DNA of 64,000 nt from Thiomonas arsenitoxydans (GTDB lineage: Bacteria; Pseudomonadota; Gammaproteobacteria; Burkholderiales; Burkholderiaceae_C). The stretch covers positions 3,350,001 through 3,414,000 of the forward strand of contig NC_014145.1 in the NCBI RefSeq assembly GCF_000253115.1, given 5' to 3'. Shown piece by piece: positions 56,139-64,000 of this stretch (position 1 is its first letter; each line of letters starts with the position of its first letter). The position numbers and the translations under genes were made by a program. The notes beneath the pieces were generated by a model that saw only the letters and a list, made by a program, of their open reading frames with translations, had not been told where the DNA came from and ran no database searches.

Positions 56139-56297
56139 AGCAGTCCAACGCCCGATACGGCGCTTTGGCTGACACCCGCCATCTCGACAACGATCTACCG
56201 GAAAATATTGTTTAAATGATAAAAACTATTTGTTTTATTTATTTTAGGGTTCCGCCTAGTATGAAGCCATTCATTGATTACCGTTTGGCTGCCCATC

Positions 56298-57437
56298 ATG
56301 TCACCCTGGAAACCGCTCAACCGACTGCCCTCCCCCATCGAACTCGTGCGCCAATTCACGCCCAACTGGTTCACGGTGAACATGGGCACGGGCATCACCT
56401 TTTTGCTGCTGGCGCAGTTTCCGGCGCGCATCGCTGGCCTGCATGCCCTGGCTTATGGCCTGTTCATCGCCGATGCCGCCATTTTCGCGCTCTTTATAGG
56501 TCTTTTCGCAGCGCGTTGGCTATTTTTCACGCAGGACGCGATGCCGCTACTGCGCCATCCCGTGCAGTCGATGTTTTTGGGCGCCATCCCCATGGCGCTC
56601 ATCCCGCTGGTCAACGGCCTGGTGCTGTTTCATCCGGGGCAACCCGCCGCCGCCGAGTTGGCCACCCACCTGTGGTGGATCGATGCCGCCCTGTCGCTAC
56701 TCACCGGCTGGCTGGTGCCCTGGTATCAGTTCACCGCGCAGGATCACAGCCTGGAGCGCATGACGGGCGTGTGGCTGCTGCCGGTCGTGCCCGCCGAAGT
56801 GGCGGCGTCGAGTGCGGGCTATCTGGCGCAGCATCTGCCCGCCGCGCAGGCGCAGGCGCTGATCGTCTCGGGTTATGCCTTGTGGGGCATGTCGGTTCCG
56901 ATTGCGCTGGGCATTCTCACCGTGCTGTATCTGCGGCTGGCGCTGCACAAACTGCCGCCCAAAGAACTCGGCGTCTCGACCTGGCTGAGTCTGGGGCCGA
57001 TCGGCACGGGCGCTTTCGCGCTGCTCACCCTTGGCGCCGCAGCGCCGCAGGCTTTCGCAGACACGGTGATGGCGCCCGTGGCCGCGCTGGCAGGGCCGCT
57101 GGGCGTGATCGGCGCGCTGATTCTGTGGGGCCTGGGTCTGTGGTGGCTGGTGACGGCCATTGCGCTCACGGCCATTCAGGTCCGGCGCGGTTTGCCCTTC
57201 AACCTGGGCTGGTGGGGGTTCACCTTCCCCGTGGGCGTTTATACCGCCGCCAGCCTGACTCTGGGACTGCGCACCGGCATGGCCTTCTTCACCGCATTTG
57301 CCGCCACGCTGATCGTCGCGCTGGTGGCGGCCTGGGCCGTGGTGGCGGTGCGCAGCGCCCACGGTCTGTGGCACGGCCACCTGGTGCAGGCGCCTTGCCT
57401 GAGCTGCAAGCCGGAGCTGCCCGCAAAAACAGCGTAA
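56298..57437 (+). CDS. TDT/SLAC1-family anion transporter (sulfite or C4-dicarboxylate type)
   Basis: A 379-aa membrane protein with about ten helices and the TDT pattern FTPNWFTVNMGTG near the N-terminus, PVQSMFLGAIPMA and LGWWGFTFPVGVYTAASLTLG near the C-terminus. This family includes TehA, Mae1 and sulfite efflux SSU1. In a sulfur oxidiser sulfite efflux is attractive but unproven. The C-terminus has a short Cys pair (CLSCKPE). Start placed at the ATG; a TTG eight codons upstream is possible. Confidence 0.8.
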   Translation: MSPWKPLNRLPSPIELVRQFTPNWFTVNMGTGITFLLLAQFPARIAGLHALAYGLFIADAAIFALFIGLFAARWLFFTQDAMPLLRHPVQSMFLGAIPMALIPLVNGLVLFHPGQPAAAELATHLWWIDAALSLLTGWLVPWYQFTAQDHSLERMTGVWLLPVVPAEVAASSAGYLAQHLPAAQAQALIVSGYALWGMSVPIALGILTVLYLRLALHKLPPKELGVSTWLSLGPIGTGAFALLTLGAAAPQAFADTVMAPVAALAGPLGVIGALILWGLGLWWLVTAIALTAIQVRRGLPFNLGWWGFTFPVGVYTAASLTLGLRTGMAFFTAFAATLIVALVAAWAVVAVRSAHGLWHGHLVQAPCLSCKPELPAKTA

Positions 57438-57444
57438 AGCCAGC

Positions 57445-58086
57445 TCAATCCAGCAGATCGAACGCCATCTGCTCCACTTGGAGAAATTCGCGGGTAAAGC
57501 CTGCCACCGCACGGTAGAACCGCGCCGCGTGATCGCCCTCGATGGCCTCGCACATCTGGGCGCCCCAGGGTTGAATATGGCGCTGGAACAGATCGCGCTG
57601 CCGCGTCAGGTTGCACACCGCAGGGTCGTCCCCCGCAATGAGATAGCGCATGGTTTCGGCGAGGATGGCGAAGTGGTCTTCGCTTTCCCCCAAGTCGATG
57701 CGGCGGGCCAGCCCGATGTCCTGCAAATCCGCACGCAGCCGGGCCAGCGGTTTTTCGTGCAGCGCGCCGGCCAGGTAAAACGAGCCATAGACATACACCG
57801 CAGGCCGCCCCGTGCCGCCGAACAGGATTTCGAATTCATCCCGAACATCTTCGGGTGTCACCGCGGCGGCAGTGTTCAGCAAATTGCTCCAGGCCAAGTG
57901 CAGTGCGCTTTGGTCAGCATTTTCGACCGCCAACATGCTCGCGAGTTGCGACAGCACTGGTTGCGAGGGCGGCGCGATGAACAGCAGCGCAAGCAATCCC
58001 CAGAGATCGGCGCGGGCAGCGTCTTCATCGCTGCCGGGCGCGGCCAGCTCCACATCAGGGTGTTGCATCGACAGAGGTTGCAGCAT
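57445..58086 (-). CDS. TorD/DmsD-family molybdoenzyme chaperone
   Basis: A 213-aa all-helical chaperone: LWGLLALLFIAPPSQPVLSQLA near the N-terminus, EDVRDEFEILFGGTGRPAVYVYGSFYLAG (about 94-122), and ESEDHFAILAETMRYLI. Such chaperones bind apo-molybdoenzymes and their signal peptides. Last gene of the formate dehydrogenase accessory operon, 5 bp from the ferredoxin stop. No Shine-Dalgarno is visible, consistent with coupling. Confidence 0.82.
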   Translation of the reverse strand: MLQPLSMQHPDVELAAPGSDEDAARADLWGLLALLFIAPPSQPVLSQLASMLAVENADQSALHLAWSNLLNTAAAVTPEDVRDEFEILFGGTGRPAVYVYGSFYLAGALHEKPLARLRADLQDIGLARRIDLGESEDHFAILAETMRYLIAGDDPAVCNLTRQRDLFQRHIQPWGAQMCEAIEGDHAARFYRAVAGFTREFLQVEQMAFDLLD

Positions 58087-58091
58087 GGCGA

Positions 58092-60302
58092 TCAGGGCAG
58101 GTCGTGAATGGTGGTGTCGGCGCGGGTATGCATGTCGATCACCCGGCAGTCGCTGCACATTTTCAGCCGATTGGCTGCGTCGCCCGCGAAGGCCGGATGA
58201 CCAGAGAGCTTGACCACCATTTGCTCGATGGCCTGCACCGTACCGAAGGGCTTGCCGCAGCGCACGCAGCGCCAGGGCTGGGCTTCGTTGAGCACCTGTG
58301 GCGCGCTGCGCTGAGGCCCCCAAAGCAGACGCGGCTCCAGACGAATGGCGTCTTCCGGGCAGGTCTTGACGCACAAGCCGCACTGCACGCAGTTCTTTTC
58401 GATGAATCGCAGTTGCGGCGCCAGCGGGTTGTCGGCCAAAGCCCCCGCAGGACAGGCGCCGACACAACTCAGGCACAGGGTGCAGCGGCTGGCGTCCACC
58501 CGGATGGCGCCAAGGGGAGAACCCGCGCCATGCGGCAGGGGGATGACGGCCGCGCCCGACGCCACCTCTTGCGCGGGCGCATGGCGGATCAGATGGTCGA
58601 GCGCGAGATCGAGCGTGCCGCGCTTCTGCGGTAGGGCGGCGAACTGCGCCTGGATGCTGGGAACCGCACCTGTTGGTCGCGGTGGCGCCAGCAAGGCATC
58701 GAGTTCTCGCGCATCGGCAGTCTGCAGCAGACGCAGCCGTGCCCCGCGATAACCCATGCCGTGCAGCAGGGTTTCGGTGAGCTGCATCTGGCCTTGGAGG
58801 GCATGGAGGTAGGCCGGGGCTTCAGTGTTGTCGGACAAGACCAGAATCTCTGCCGCGCCCCAGGAAAATGCGGACAGCCAAAGCTCCATGCCCACCGAGG
58901 CGATATGCCACAGCGGCACCGCAATAACGTGGGCGGGCAGGCCGCGAACGCGGGGATCTGCCGCAGCGAGCCGACCAAGCTGCCCGATGAGTTCCGCACC
59001 CGCCTCTTGGCTGTGGAACAGCAGCGCAGGCCGCTTCAGCCCGGCGCGCTGCGCGGTGAGCAGCAGGGTACGCAGCCGTGCGCCAATTTCCGGTGCGCGC
59101 GGGTAGGCATAGGTGAGCGCCCCGGTGGGACACACCGTGGTGCAGGCGCCGCAGCCGACGCATAGATGCGGGTCGATCTCGATCTGCTCGACGAAGGGCT
59201 TTTTTTGCGCGGCGGTGGGTAGGATGGAATCGGCCTCGGCGATGGGGGGTGTCTGGTCAGGTCGCAAGCGGGCGCGGCTGTGCACGGCCTGCGCGGAGCA
59301 GATGTCGATACAGGCGTGGCAACCCAGCAGGGTGTTACGGGAGTGCGCGCAGAGCTTGGCGTCATACTGAAAAAACCGGGGCTTGTCGAAGCTGCCCTTC
59401 AGATCGCGCAGTTCAGTCGCGGCGCGCACTAGCGCCAGCGGGTCGGAGCCCGGGACGTAATAGCCCTGCGGCGGCTGATGCAGCGACAGGCTGGGCTGCG
59501 GCTGCAGATCGAGCACCAGATCGACTTGCAGCGTGTCCGCCCGCGGGCCGCGGTTGAAGTCGATGGCGCCGATGGCGCCGCAGGCCTGCACACAATCGCG
59601 ATGCCCGGTGCAGCGTTGCAGGTCGATCTGGTAGTCCAGTCCGATCGCGCCCTCGGGGCAGGCGGCAAGGCAGGCATTGCAGCGGGTGCAGACATCGAGA
59701 TCGACCGGATTGGCGCTCTCGATATCCACCTCGAAAGCCCCCAGCCAGCCGCGTACGCTGCGCACGCGCCCGGCATGGACCGGATGTTCATGCTGCAGCG
59801 GCAATGCGGCGGGCGCAGCACGTCCACCCGGACGCCCGGTGTCGAGCAGGGTGAGTTCCAGGCCGTCAGCAAGGAGCTTGCGCGCCATGTCCAGAGACTC
59901 GGTATCGCCAATGACCAGGCAACGCCCCGCGCTGTGATAGCTCGCAGTCGGCACGGGTTCGGGCTCGGGCAACGCCGCGGCAGCAAGCAGGGCGGCGATT
60001 TTCGGGCTGGCAGCCTTGGCCTCACGACTCCAGCCTGCGGTTTCACGGATGTTGACAAACCGGATCGGCCTTACATCGGGCGGTGGCACGCCCTCGGTCT
60101 GCGCCGCCAGCGCGGCAAATAGCTTGGCCTCTTGCGTGCAGGCGACGAGCAAGGGCTCGGTGCTCTGAGCGGCCCGCTGAAAGCGCACGATCTCACGGCG
60201 ACACAGCTGGCTGTGCGGTTCGATGGTCTGGCCCAAAGCGGCAGTCAGTTGCGGGCCGTCCAGCGGCATGGTGTGATTGCAATTGCAGACCAGAGTTTTC
60301 AT
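58092..60302 (-). CDS. Multi-cluster 4Fe-4S ferredoxin of the formate dehydrogenase locus
   Basis: A 736-aa iron-sulfur protein. 4Fe-4S motifs: CTRCNACLAACP (205-216), CTGHRDCVQACG (231-242), CAHSRNTLLGCHACIDIC (318-335), CVGCGACTTVCP (381-392), CTLCLSCVGACP (from 607) and CVQCGLCVKTCP (from 638). CVRCG and CSDC pairs near the C-terminus may bind zinc or another cluster. A Rossmann-like stretch lies near 127-160. The second and third motifs are irregular. Electron transfer to or from formate dehydrogenase is inferred from position. Start overlaps DUF3306 (ATGA). Confidence 0.85.
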   Translation of the reverse strand: MKTLVCNCNHTMPLDGPQLTAALGQTIEPHSQLCRREIVRFQRAAQSTEPLLVACTQEAKLFAALAAQTEGVPPPDVRPIRFVNIRETAGWSREAKAASPKIAALLAAAALPEPEPVPTASYHSAGRCLVIGDTESLDMARKLLADGLELTLLDTGRPGGRAAPAALPLQHEHPVHAGRVRSVRGWLGAFEVDIESANPVDLDVCTRCNACLAACPEGAIGLDYQIDLQRCTGHRDCVQACGAIGAIDFNRGPRADTLQVDLVLDLQPQPSLSLHQPPQGYYVPGSDPLALVRAATELRDLKGSFDKPRFFQYDAKLCAHSRNTLLGCHACIDICSAQAVHSRARLRPDQTPPIAEADSILPTAAQKKPFVEQIEIDPHLCVGCGACTTVCPTGALTYAYPRAPEIGARLRTLLLTAQRAGLKRPALLFHSQEAGAELIGQLGRLAAADPRVRGLPAHVIAVPLWHIASVGMELWLSAFSWGAAEILVLSDNTEAPAYLHALQGQMQLTETLLHGMGYRGARLRLLQTADARELDALLAPPRPTGAVPSIQAQFAALPQKRGTLDLALDHLIRHAPAQEVASGAAVIPLPHGAGSPLGAIRVDASRCTLCLSCVGACPAGALADNPLAPQLRFIEKNCVQCGLCVKTCPEDAIRLEPRLLWGPQRSAPQVLNEAQPWRCVRCGKPFGTVQAIEQMVVKLSGHPAFAGDAANRLKMCSDCRVIDMHTRADTTIHDLP

Positions 60303-60898
60303 GGGGTGGGAGGTGCTGCGTTCAGAGAGGCGTCTTGGGGCATGTCGGGAGTGGGCGACGAGTCGGGCTGATCTGTGGTGTCGGCCTCATTCGCGGTGGT
60401 CGGAGTGCGGTTTTCCGAAGTCGAACCGGGGCACTCGGAAGCCGGTCGCTGCGCTGCGGGCGTTGCAAGGGCGGGGTCTGCCAGGTCGAGCCCCAGATTC
60501 GGAGTCAGTTTCAAGCGCGCCAGAAGGCTGGGCGGAACCGGGCTGGGGGTGTTGTAGTCGTCGATATAGGTATCGAGCCCATCCATCACGTTGAACTGCG
60601 GATCGGCGAACAGCTTGCGCAGGGCGGCACGGCGCACGCCCTCGTCCACACCTTTGGCGATGAACCGTGTCAGATCGGCGGTGTGATCGAGCGCTTGCAG
60701 CTCGTCCAGCGTGGGCGGTGGCGGCTGATCGTTTGCAGGCGCAGGAACAGGTTCGGGAACAGCGGCAAGTTCCTCACCCTTGTCCGGCGCAGGGGAGGCG
60801 GGCGCCGCTGCGGGAACGGAATCTGTCCCGGCCTGCAATTTGCGCCGCGACCAGCGCGATAGAAAACCGCGGTCTTCGGGAGAACTGGCTTCACTCAT
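60299..60898 (-). CDS. DUF3306 protein, formate dehydrogenase accessory
   Basis: A 199-aa protein with the DUF3306 start FLSRWSRRKLQA, a Pro/Ala-rich linker, the conserved LQALDHTADLTRFIAKGVDEGVRRAALRKLFADPQFNVMDGLDTYIDDY block (about 68-118) and a disordered C-terminus. Function unknown; consistently linked to fdh genes in Burkholderiales. ATG overlaps the DUF3305 stop (ATGA). Confidence 0.85.
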   Translation of the reverse strand: MSEASSPEDRGFLSRWSRRKLQAGTDSVPAAAPASPAPDKGEELAAVPEPVPAPANDQPPPPTLDELQALDHTADLTRFIAKGVDEGVRRAALRKLFADPQFNVMDGLDTYIDDYNTPSPVPPSLLARLKLTPNLGLDLADPALATPAAQRPASECPGSTSENRTPTTANEADTTDQPDSSPTPDMPQDASLNAAPPTP

Positions 60899-61488
60899 GG
60901 ACAACAGACCGGTGGATCGTCTCCGTCGGCGCTAGGACTTGGCGCCTTGCTGCACGATACATCGCGTTCATCAGGGGCCAGAAAGCTTTGCGGACGGCGG
61001 CGCTTGCGTGGTTCGGGCTTGTAATGCAGCGAGGAAAAATCGGCCAGCCAGTTGGCCACCGCGGCCGGCAGCGGTGCAATCTCGATGGTTTCGCCGGCAT
61101 CCATCCAGCGGGCCGCTTCGTTGTAGGACAGAGTCACCGCCTGAATGACGGGCAAGCCTTCGGGCGCATGGCGCGGATCGTCGCATTCCGGCTCTGCCGC
61201 TGGCGTCCACCAGACAAACCAGCTGGGCTGCGGCGAGGTGAGGTTGAGGTGATAGCCCTCCGCCTCGTCCCGGAACAGTTGCACGCTGAAGCCGGGATAC
61301 AACCATTGCGACTGCGCCCCGCTCCACTCCAGACAGATGGGCGCAGATTCCAGCGCCACACGGCCTGCCGTCGCAGGCAGGACATCGCGCAGACCCCAGC
61401 GCCAGCGCTGCCAGCGATTGTTGAGCTGGTCGCGCTGCATGAGCACGGCGATGGGCCATGCGGCAGGCGCGGAAACCGGTGCGCTCAT
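60895..61488 (-). CDS. DUF3305 protein, formate dehydrogenase accessory
   Basis: A 197-aa protein. DUF3305 pattern PIAVLMQRDQLNNRWQRWRWGLRDVLP, WLYPGFSVQLFRDEAEGYHLNLTSPQPSWFVWW and VTLSYNEAARWMDAGETIEIAPLP. Function unknown; it always pairs with DUF3306 near fdh. The tail is Lys/Arg and Pro-rich with two Cys (VCCP). Overlaps fdhD by 4 bp. Confidence 0.85.
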   Translation of the reverse strand: MSAPVSAPAAWPIAVLMQRDQLNNRWQRWRWGLRDVLPATAGRVALESAPICLEWSGAQSQWLYPGFSVQLFRDEAEGYHLNLTSPQPSWFVWWTPAAEPECDDPRHAPEGLPVIQAVTLSYNEAARWMDAGETIEIAPLPAAVANWLADFSSLHYKPEPRKRRRPQSFLAPDERDVSCSKAPSPSADGDDPPVCCP

Positions 61489-62369
61489 GCCGATAACCGC
61501 TCCAGCGGCTCAGCAACAAAACGCTCAGGCGCGGTGTATTGCAGAAAGCGGCGATTGGTGCAGCGAGCGAACAGGGCGATGCCCAGGCGTTCGGCGATGT
61601 CATAGCCCATTTGCGTCACGCCCGATCGAGAAACCAGGATGGACACCCCCATCAACGCACATTTGATGACCATTTCCGAGGTCAATCGGCCTGTGGTGTA
61701 AAACACTTTGCCCTGGCCGCCCACGCCGTGCAACCACATCCAGCCAGAGATTGCGTCCACTGCATTGTGGCGGCCCACATCCTCGGTGAACATCAGCAGG
61801 CGGCTGCCCTCGAACAGGGCGCAGCCATGCACCGAGCCGGCTAATTTGTAGAGCGAATCATGCAGGCGCATGACATTGAGCAGCGCATATAGCTCGCTTT
61901 GACTGATCCGGGTTTCAGCATCAAGCGCCGCGTTGTCCACTTCGTCCATCAGGCTGGCATAGACCGTGCCCTGTCCGCAGCCCGTGGTGACCACGCGCCG
62001 ACCTGCGGTGCGCTGCGTCAAATCCGCAATGCCGCTGCGGCTGGTGATGGAGCAGGCCTCCACCTCCCAATCGATCTGCACGGAGGCAATATCGGCGATC
62101 GAGTGCACCAGACGCTGATTGCGTAGATAACCCAGCGCCAGCAACTCGGGGGCCGCGCCCACGGTCATCAGGGTGACGAGCTCCTGCTTGTCGAGATACA
62201 GCGTCAACGGCCTCTCCGCTGGAATGTGAACGTCCTGCGTTTCCCCAAATTCGTTGCGTACCCTCACACCTCGGGTGAGGGCCTCTCGCGCCTGGCTGAG
62301 TTGCGGAACACGAGGCGGCAATGCAGACGCAGTGACGTGTTGCGAAGACACTAATTCAGATTGGGCCAT
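61485..62369 (-). CDS. fdhD: Formate dehydrogenase accessory sulfurtransferase FdhD
   Basis: A 294-aa FdhD protein that transfers sulfur from IscS to the Mo-bisMGD cofactor. Conserved PLTLYLDKQELVTLMTVG, TTGCGQGTVY with a single Cys (typical enzymes have CxxC; here GCGQG), MFTEDVGRHNAVD and TGRLTSEMVIKCALMGV are visible. Start MAQSELVSS; an earlier in-frame ATG overlaps the small exported protein gene. Confidence 0.92.
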   Translation of the reverse strand: MAQSELVSSQHVTASALPPRVPQLSQAREALTRGVRVRNEFGETQDVHIPAERPLTLYLDKQELVTLMTVGAAPELLALGYLRNQRLVHSIADIASVQIDWEVEACSITSRSGIADLTQRTAGRRVVTTGCGQGTVYASLMDEVDNAALDAETRISQSELYALLNVMRLHDSLYKLAGSVHGCALFEGSRLLMFTEDVGRHNAVDAISGWMWLHGVGGQGKVFYTTGRLTSEMVIKCALMGVSILVSRSGVTQMGYDIAERLGIALFARCTNRRFLQYTAPERFVAEPLERLSA

Positions 62370-62448
62370 CAATACATTCTTCTCGGGCGGTTGCAAATCA
62401 AGGCGTGACAGCCTGTCGGCCCACGTGTCGACGCCCAAACGCTGCTCC

Positions 62449-62766
62449 TTATTTCTGCGCGGCGGCTGCCGGGGCGGCTGCTTCAGATTGTGCGGCCACA
62501 TACGGCCCGGGGTTCACACAGGGCGGGGTGGCAACCGGCGGCTGGGTCGCCTTGCCTTGTTCCTTGGCCTGAGCGTAATAAAACGCCGCCACTTTATCCT
62601 GGGTTTGACACAACTGATAAGCAGCCACCTTGTCAGCCCATTTAGCTTTGGCTGCGGCTTCTTCTGCCTTGGCCTTGGCTTCCGGGCTGGGCGGCGGCAA
62701 CTTGGCCCACGCCGTTGCGCCGCAAGCCAGCGAGACGGCCACTATTAGTCCACGCATGCATCGCAT
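62449..62766 (-). CDS. Small exported protein of the formate dehydrogenase locus
   Basis: A 105-aa protein with a signal peptide (about 1-21, ending TAWA), then an Ala/Lys/Glu-rich helical region (PEAKAKAEEAAAKAKWADKVAAYQLC) with two Cys (in YQLCQTQ and TPPCVNPGPY). Function unknown. Three consecutive ATGs follow GAGGAG; the third has the best spacing. Confidence 0.7.
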   Translation of the reverse strand: MRCMRGLIVAVSLACGATAWAKLPPPSPEAKAKAEEAAAKAKWADKVAAYQLCQTQDKVAAFYYAQAKEQGKATQPPVATPPCVNPGPYVAAQSEAAAPAAAAQK

Positions 62767-62776
62767 CATCATCTCC

Positions 62777-63961
62777 TCAAGCCTTGGGTTTGATCACGGG
62801 CACTGGCGCCTGCGCGTTGGGGCCGCTGCGTTGGGCGGGGATTTTTCCGGACTTGATCGCATCCAGCCAGAGCGTGTGGTGCTGCTTCGCCCAGCTCTCG
62901 TCCACATAACCAGTACGCATGCCATCGAGCGCGCCCTCCGTGCCAACGCTGCCGATGTAGATGTGGCCGAAGGCCATGGCCATGAACAAAATGGTGGCTG
63001 AGGCGTGGACGATTTCGGCCACCTGCATGGCGCTGCGGGTGTAGGGGAAGTTGGGCACCAGTTTGTCGAGCACCAGGCCCGATGCCACTGCCAACAGACC
63101 CAAGAACAGCACCCCGACCCAGAACCAGATTTTCTCGCCCGCATTGAACCGCGCGGATGGTGCTTCGCCGCCGCCAAACAAACCGCCCCCCTTTGCGAGC
63201 CAGGCCAGGTCGCTCTTGCTCGGCAGGTTGTCGCGCACGAAGGTCAGCAGCACGATCACCAGCGATAGCCCGAACAGCGGCCCGATGAAGTTGTGGATGG
63301 TCTTGAGCGCGTAGGTGAGCCAGCCGAAAAACGCCGAACCCAGAATGGGAAGCAGGAAGAATTTGCCAAACATGATGACGATTCCCGATACCGCTAGGGC
63401 GATGAACGAGAACGCCAGCACCCAGTGCATGAAACGCTCGAACGGCGTGAAACGCTCGATCTTGCGTCCCGTGGGTTTGTGCTCCAGCCGGATTTTTCCG
63501 CGGAACAAGTAGAACGCGCCAATACCCACCAGAGCGAGGATCAGCAGCCAGCCGCCGACTGGAATGAGCAGCAGATTACGGGTCTGCCGCCACGCTTCGC
63601 CTGCCGAGGTAAAGGCTGAGCCGGGATACGCCGTTTGCGGCTGAATCAGCACCCCGGCTTCGGGGTCGGGCAGGCTGGAGAAACCGGCTTGCTGCTTGAT
63701 TTCGCGCCACATGGGTGCGTTATTGCCAGGCTGCACTTGCGCACGCTCGCCATTGGTTTGCTGCAGATAGCCGGGGATGGTTGAAGCGCCCGGAGGGGCC
63801 GCAGCTTGATCTGCGCGCTGCGCCGTGCCAGTCTGTGGCCCCGGGGTGAGCGTTGCTGGCGCATCCGCCGCGAGCGCAGCAGACGCGCCCAAACTCACGC
63901 TCAAGCCCAGCGCAAGAGCAGCAACAAAAGCGGCAACAAAACGGGATGTGACTCTGAACAT
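62777..63961 (-). CDS. fdhC: Formate dehydrogenase gamma subunit, cytochrome b556
   Basis: A 394-aa membrane subunit. Signal peptide to about residue 32, a soluble periplasmic stretch of ~100 residues, then a FdnI-type cytochrome b with four to five helices. Haem-ligand candidates: His in RFMHWVLAFSFI, His in KTIHNFIGPLFG, His in AEIVHASATILF and His in AFGHIYIGSVG. It anchors the dehydrogenase and passes electrons to the quinone pool. It starts 9 bp after the upstream gene's stop. Confidence 0.92.
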   Translation of the reverse strand: MFRVTSRFVAAFVAALALGLSVSLGASAALAADAPATLTPGPQTGTAQRADQAAAPPGASTIPGYLQQTNGERAQVQPGNNAPMWREIKQQAGFSSLPDPEAGVLIQPQTAYPGSAFTSAGEAWRQTRNLLLIPVGGWLLILALVGIGAFYLFRGKIRLEHKPTGRKIERFTPFERFMHWVLAFSFIALAVSGIVIMFGKFFLLPILGSAFFGWLTYALKTIHNFIGPLFGLSLVIVLLTFVRDNLPSKSDLAWLAKGGGLFGGGEAPSARFNAGEKIWFWVGVLFLGLLAVASGLVLDKLVPNFPYTRSAMQVAEIVHASATILFMAMAFGHIYIGSVGTEGALDGMRTGYVDESWAKQHHTLWLDAIKSGKIPAQRSGPNAQAPVPVIKPKA

Positions 63962-63970
63962 GGCCCGCTC

Positions 63971-64000
63971 CTAGCGCATGCGCACGTATTCGTTCTGGTT
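63971..64000 (-). CDS. C-terminal end of an upstream gene, probably formate dehydrogenase beta subunit (partial)
   Basis: The minus strand reads NQNEYVRMR followed by TAG. It ends 9 bp before the gamma subunit gene, where the Fe-S beta subunit gene is expected in fdhABC operons. Only nine codons are visible. Confidence 0.45.
   Translation of the reverse strand, partial: NQNEYVRMR

Overview
The window looks like the chromosome of a chemolithotrophic betaproteobacterium, most likely Thiomonas or a close Burkholderiales relative. The basis is high GC, a 16S-Ile-Ala-23S rRNA operon, a tsdB-tsdA thiosulfate dehydrogenase pair, a flavocytochrome c sulfide dehydrogenase locus flanked by two exported DsrE proteins, and a molybdenum formate dehydrogenase locus with Burkholderiales-type DUF3305/DUF3306 accessories. 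The genus is inferred from gene content, not from a database search.

Layout. 1-2.8 kb: the 5' part of a 23S gene, tRNA-Ala, tRNA-Ile, 16S and a tandemly duplicated rRNA promoter, all on the minus strand. 2.9-10.4 kb: housekeeping genes (a D-amino-acid/branched-chain aminotransferase, a NarL-type regulator, phoH-ybeY-lnt, a DUF2784 membrane protein, a TlpA-like thioredoxin, an MFS transporter). 10.5-17.5 kb: sulfur oxidation (tsdBA; DsrE, cytochrome c, FccB, DsrE), interrupted by yidB-like, proA and a small membrane protein. 17.5-22.5 kb: rsmB, a DUF4390 protein and an NtrY-like kinase with a short NtrX-like regulator. 22.6 kb: tRNA-Phe.

22.7-41.2 kb is an approximately 18.5 kb genomic island inserted in the 3' end of tRNA-Phe. 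A displaced tRNA 3' end lies at 41.15 kb. The island carries an integrase with a small overlapping leader peptide, a 163-aa unknown protein, a second large tyrosine recombinase containing an HTH domain, an AlpA-like excisionase, a type I restriction-modification operon whose hsdM has an in-frame stop codon, a three-gene minus-strand cassette (unknown protein, UvrD-like SF1 helicase, Ser/Thr kinase), an HNH nuclease gene that is probably 5'-truncated, and a RES-domain toxin with its antitoxin. This is a defence-type island. The kinase-helicase-unknown cassette is the best candidate for an undescribed system.

41.3-64 kb is core genome again: amidase, a polytopic membrane protein, ubiC, a dienelactone hydrolase, divergent metR/metE with a MetR box, a DUF1631 protein, a molybdate/tungstate ABC transporter with a short ModE, a hypothetical exported protein, a TDT/SLAC1-type transporter, and the formate dehydrogenase accessory operon. 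That operon contains the gamma subunit, a small exported protein, fdhD, DUF3305, DUF3306, a multi-cluster ferredoxin and a TorD-like chaperone. The Mo/W transporter probably supplies metal for the cofactor of the formate dehydrogenase, whose catalytic subunits lie beyond the right edge.
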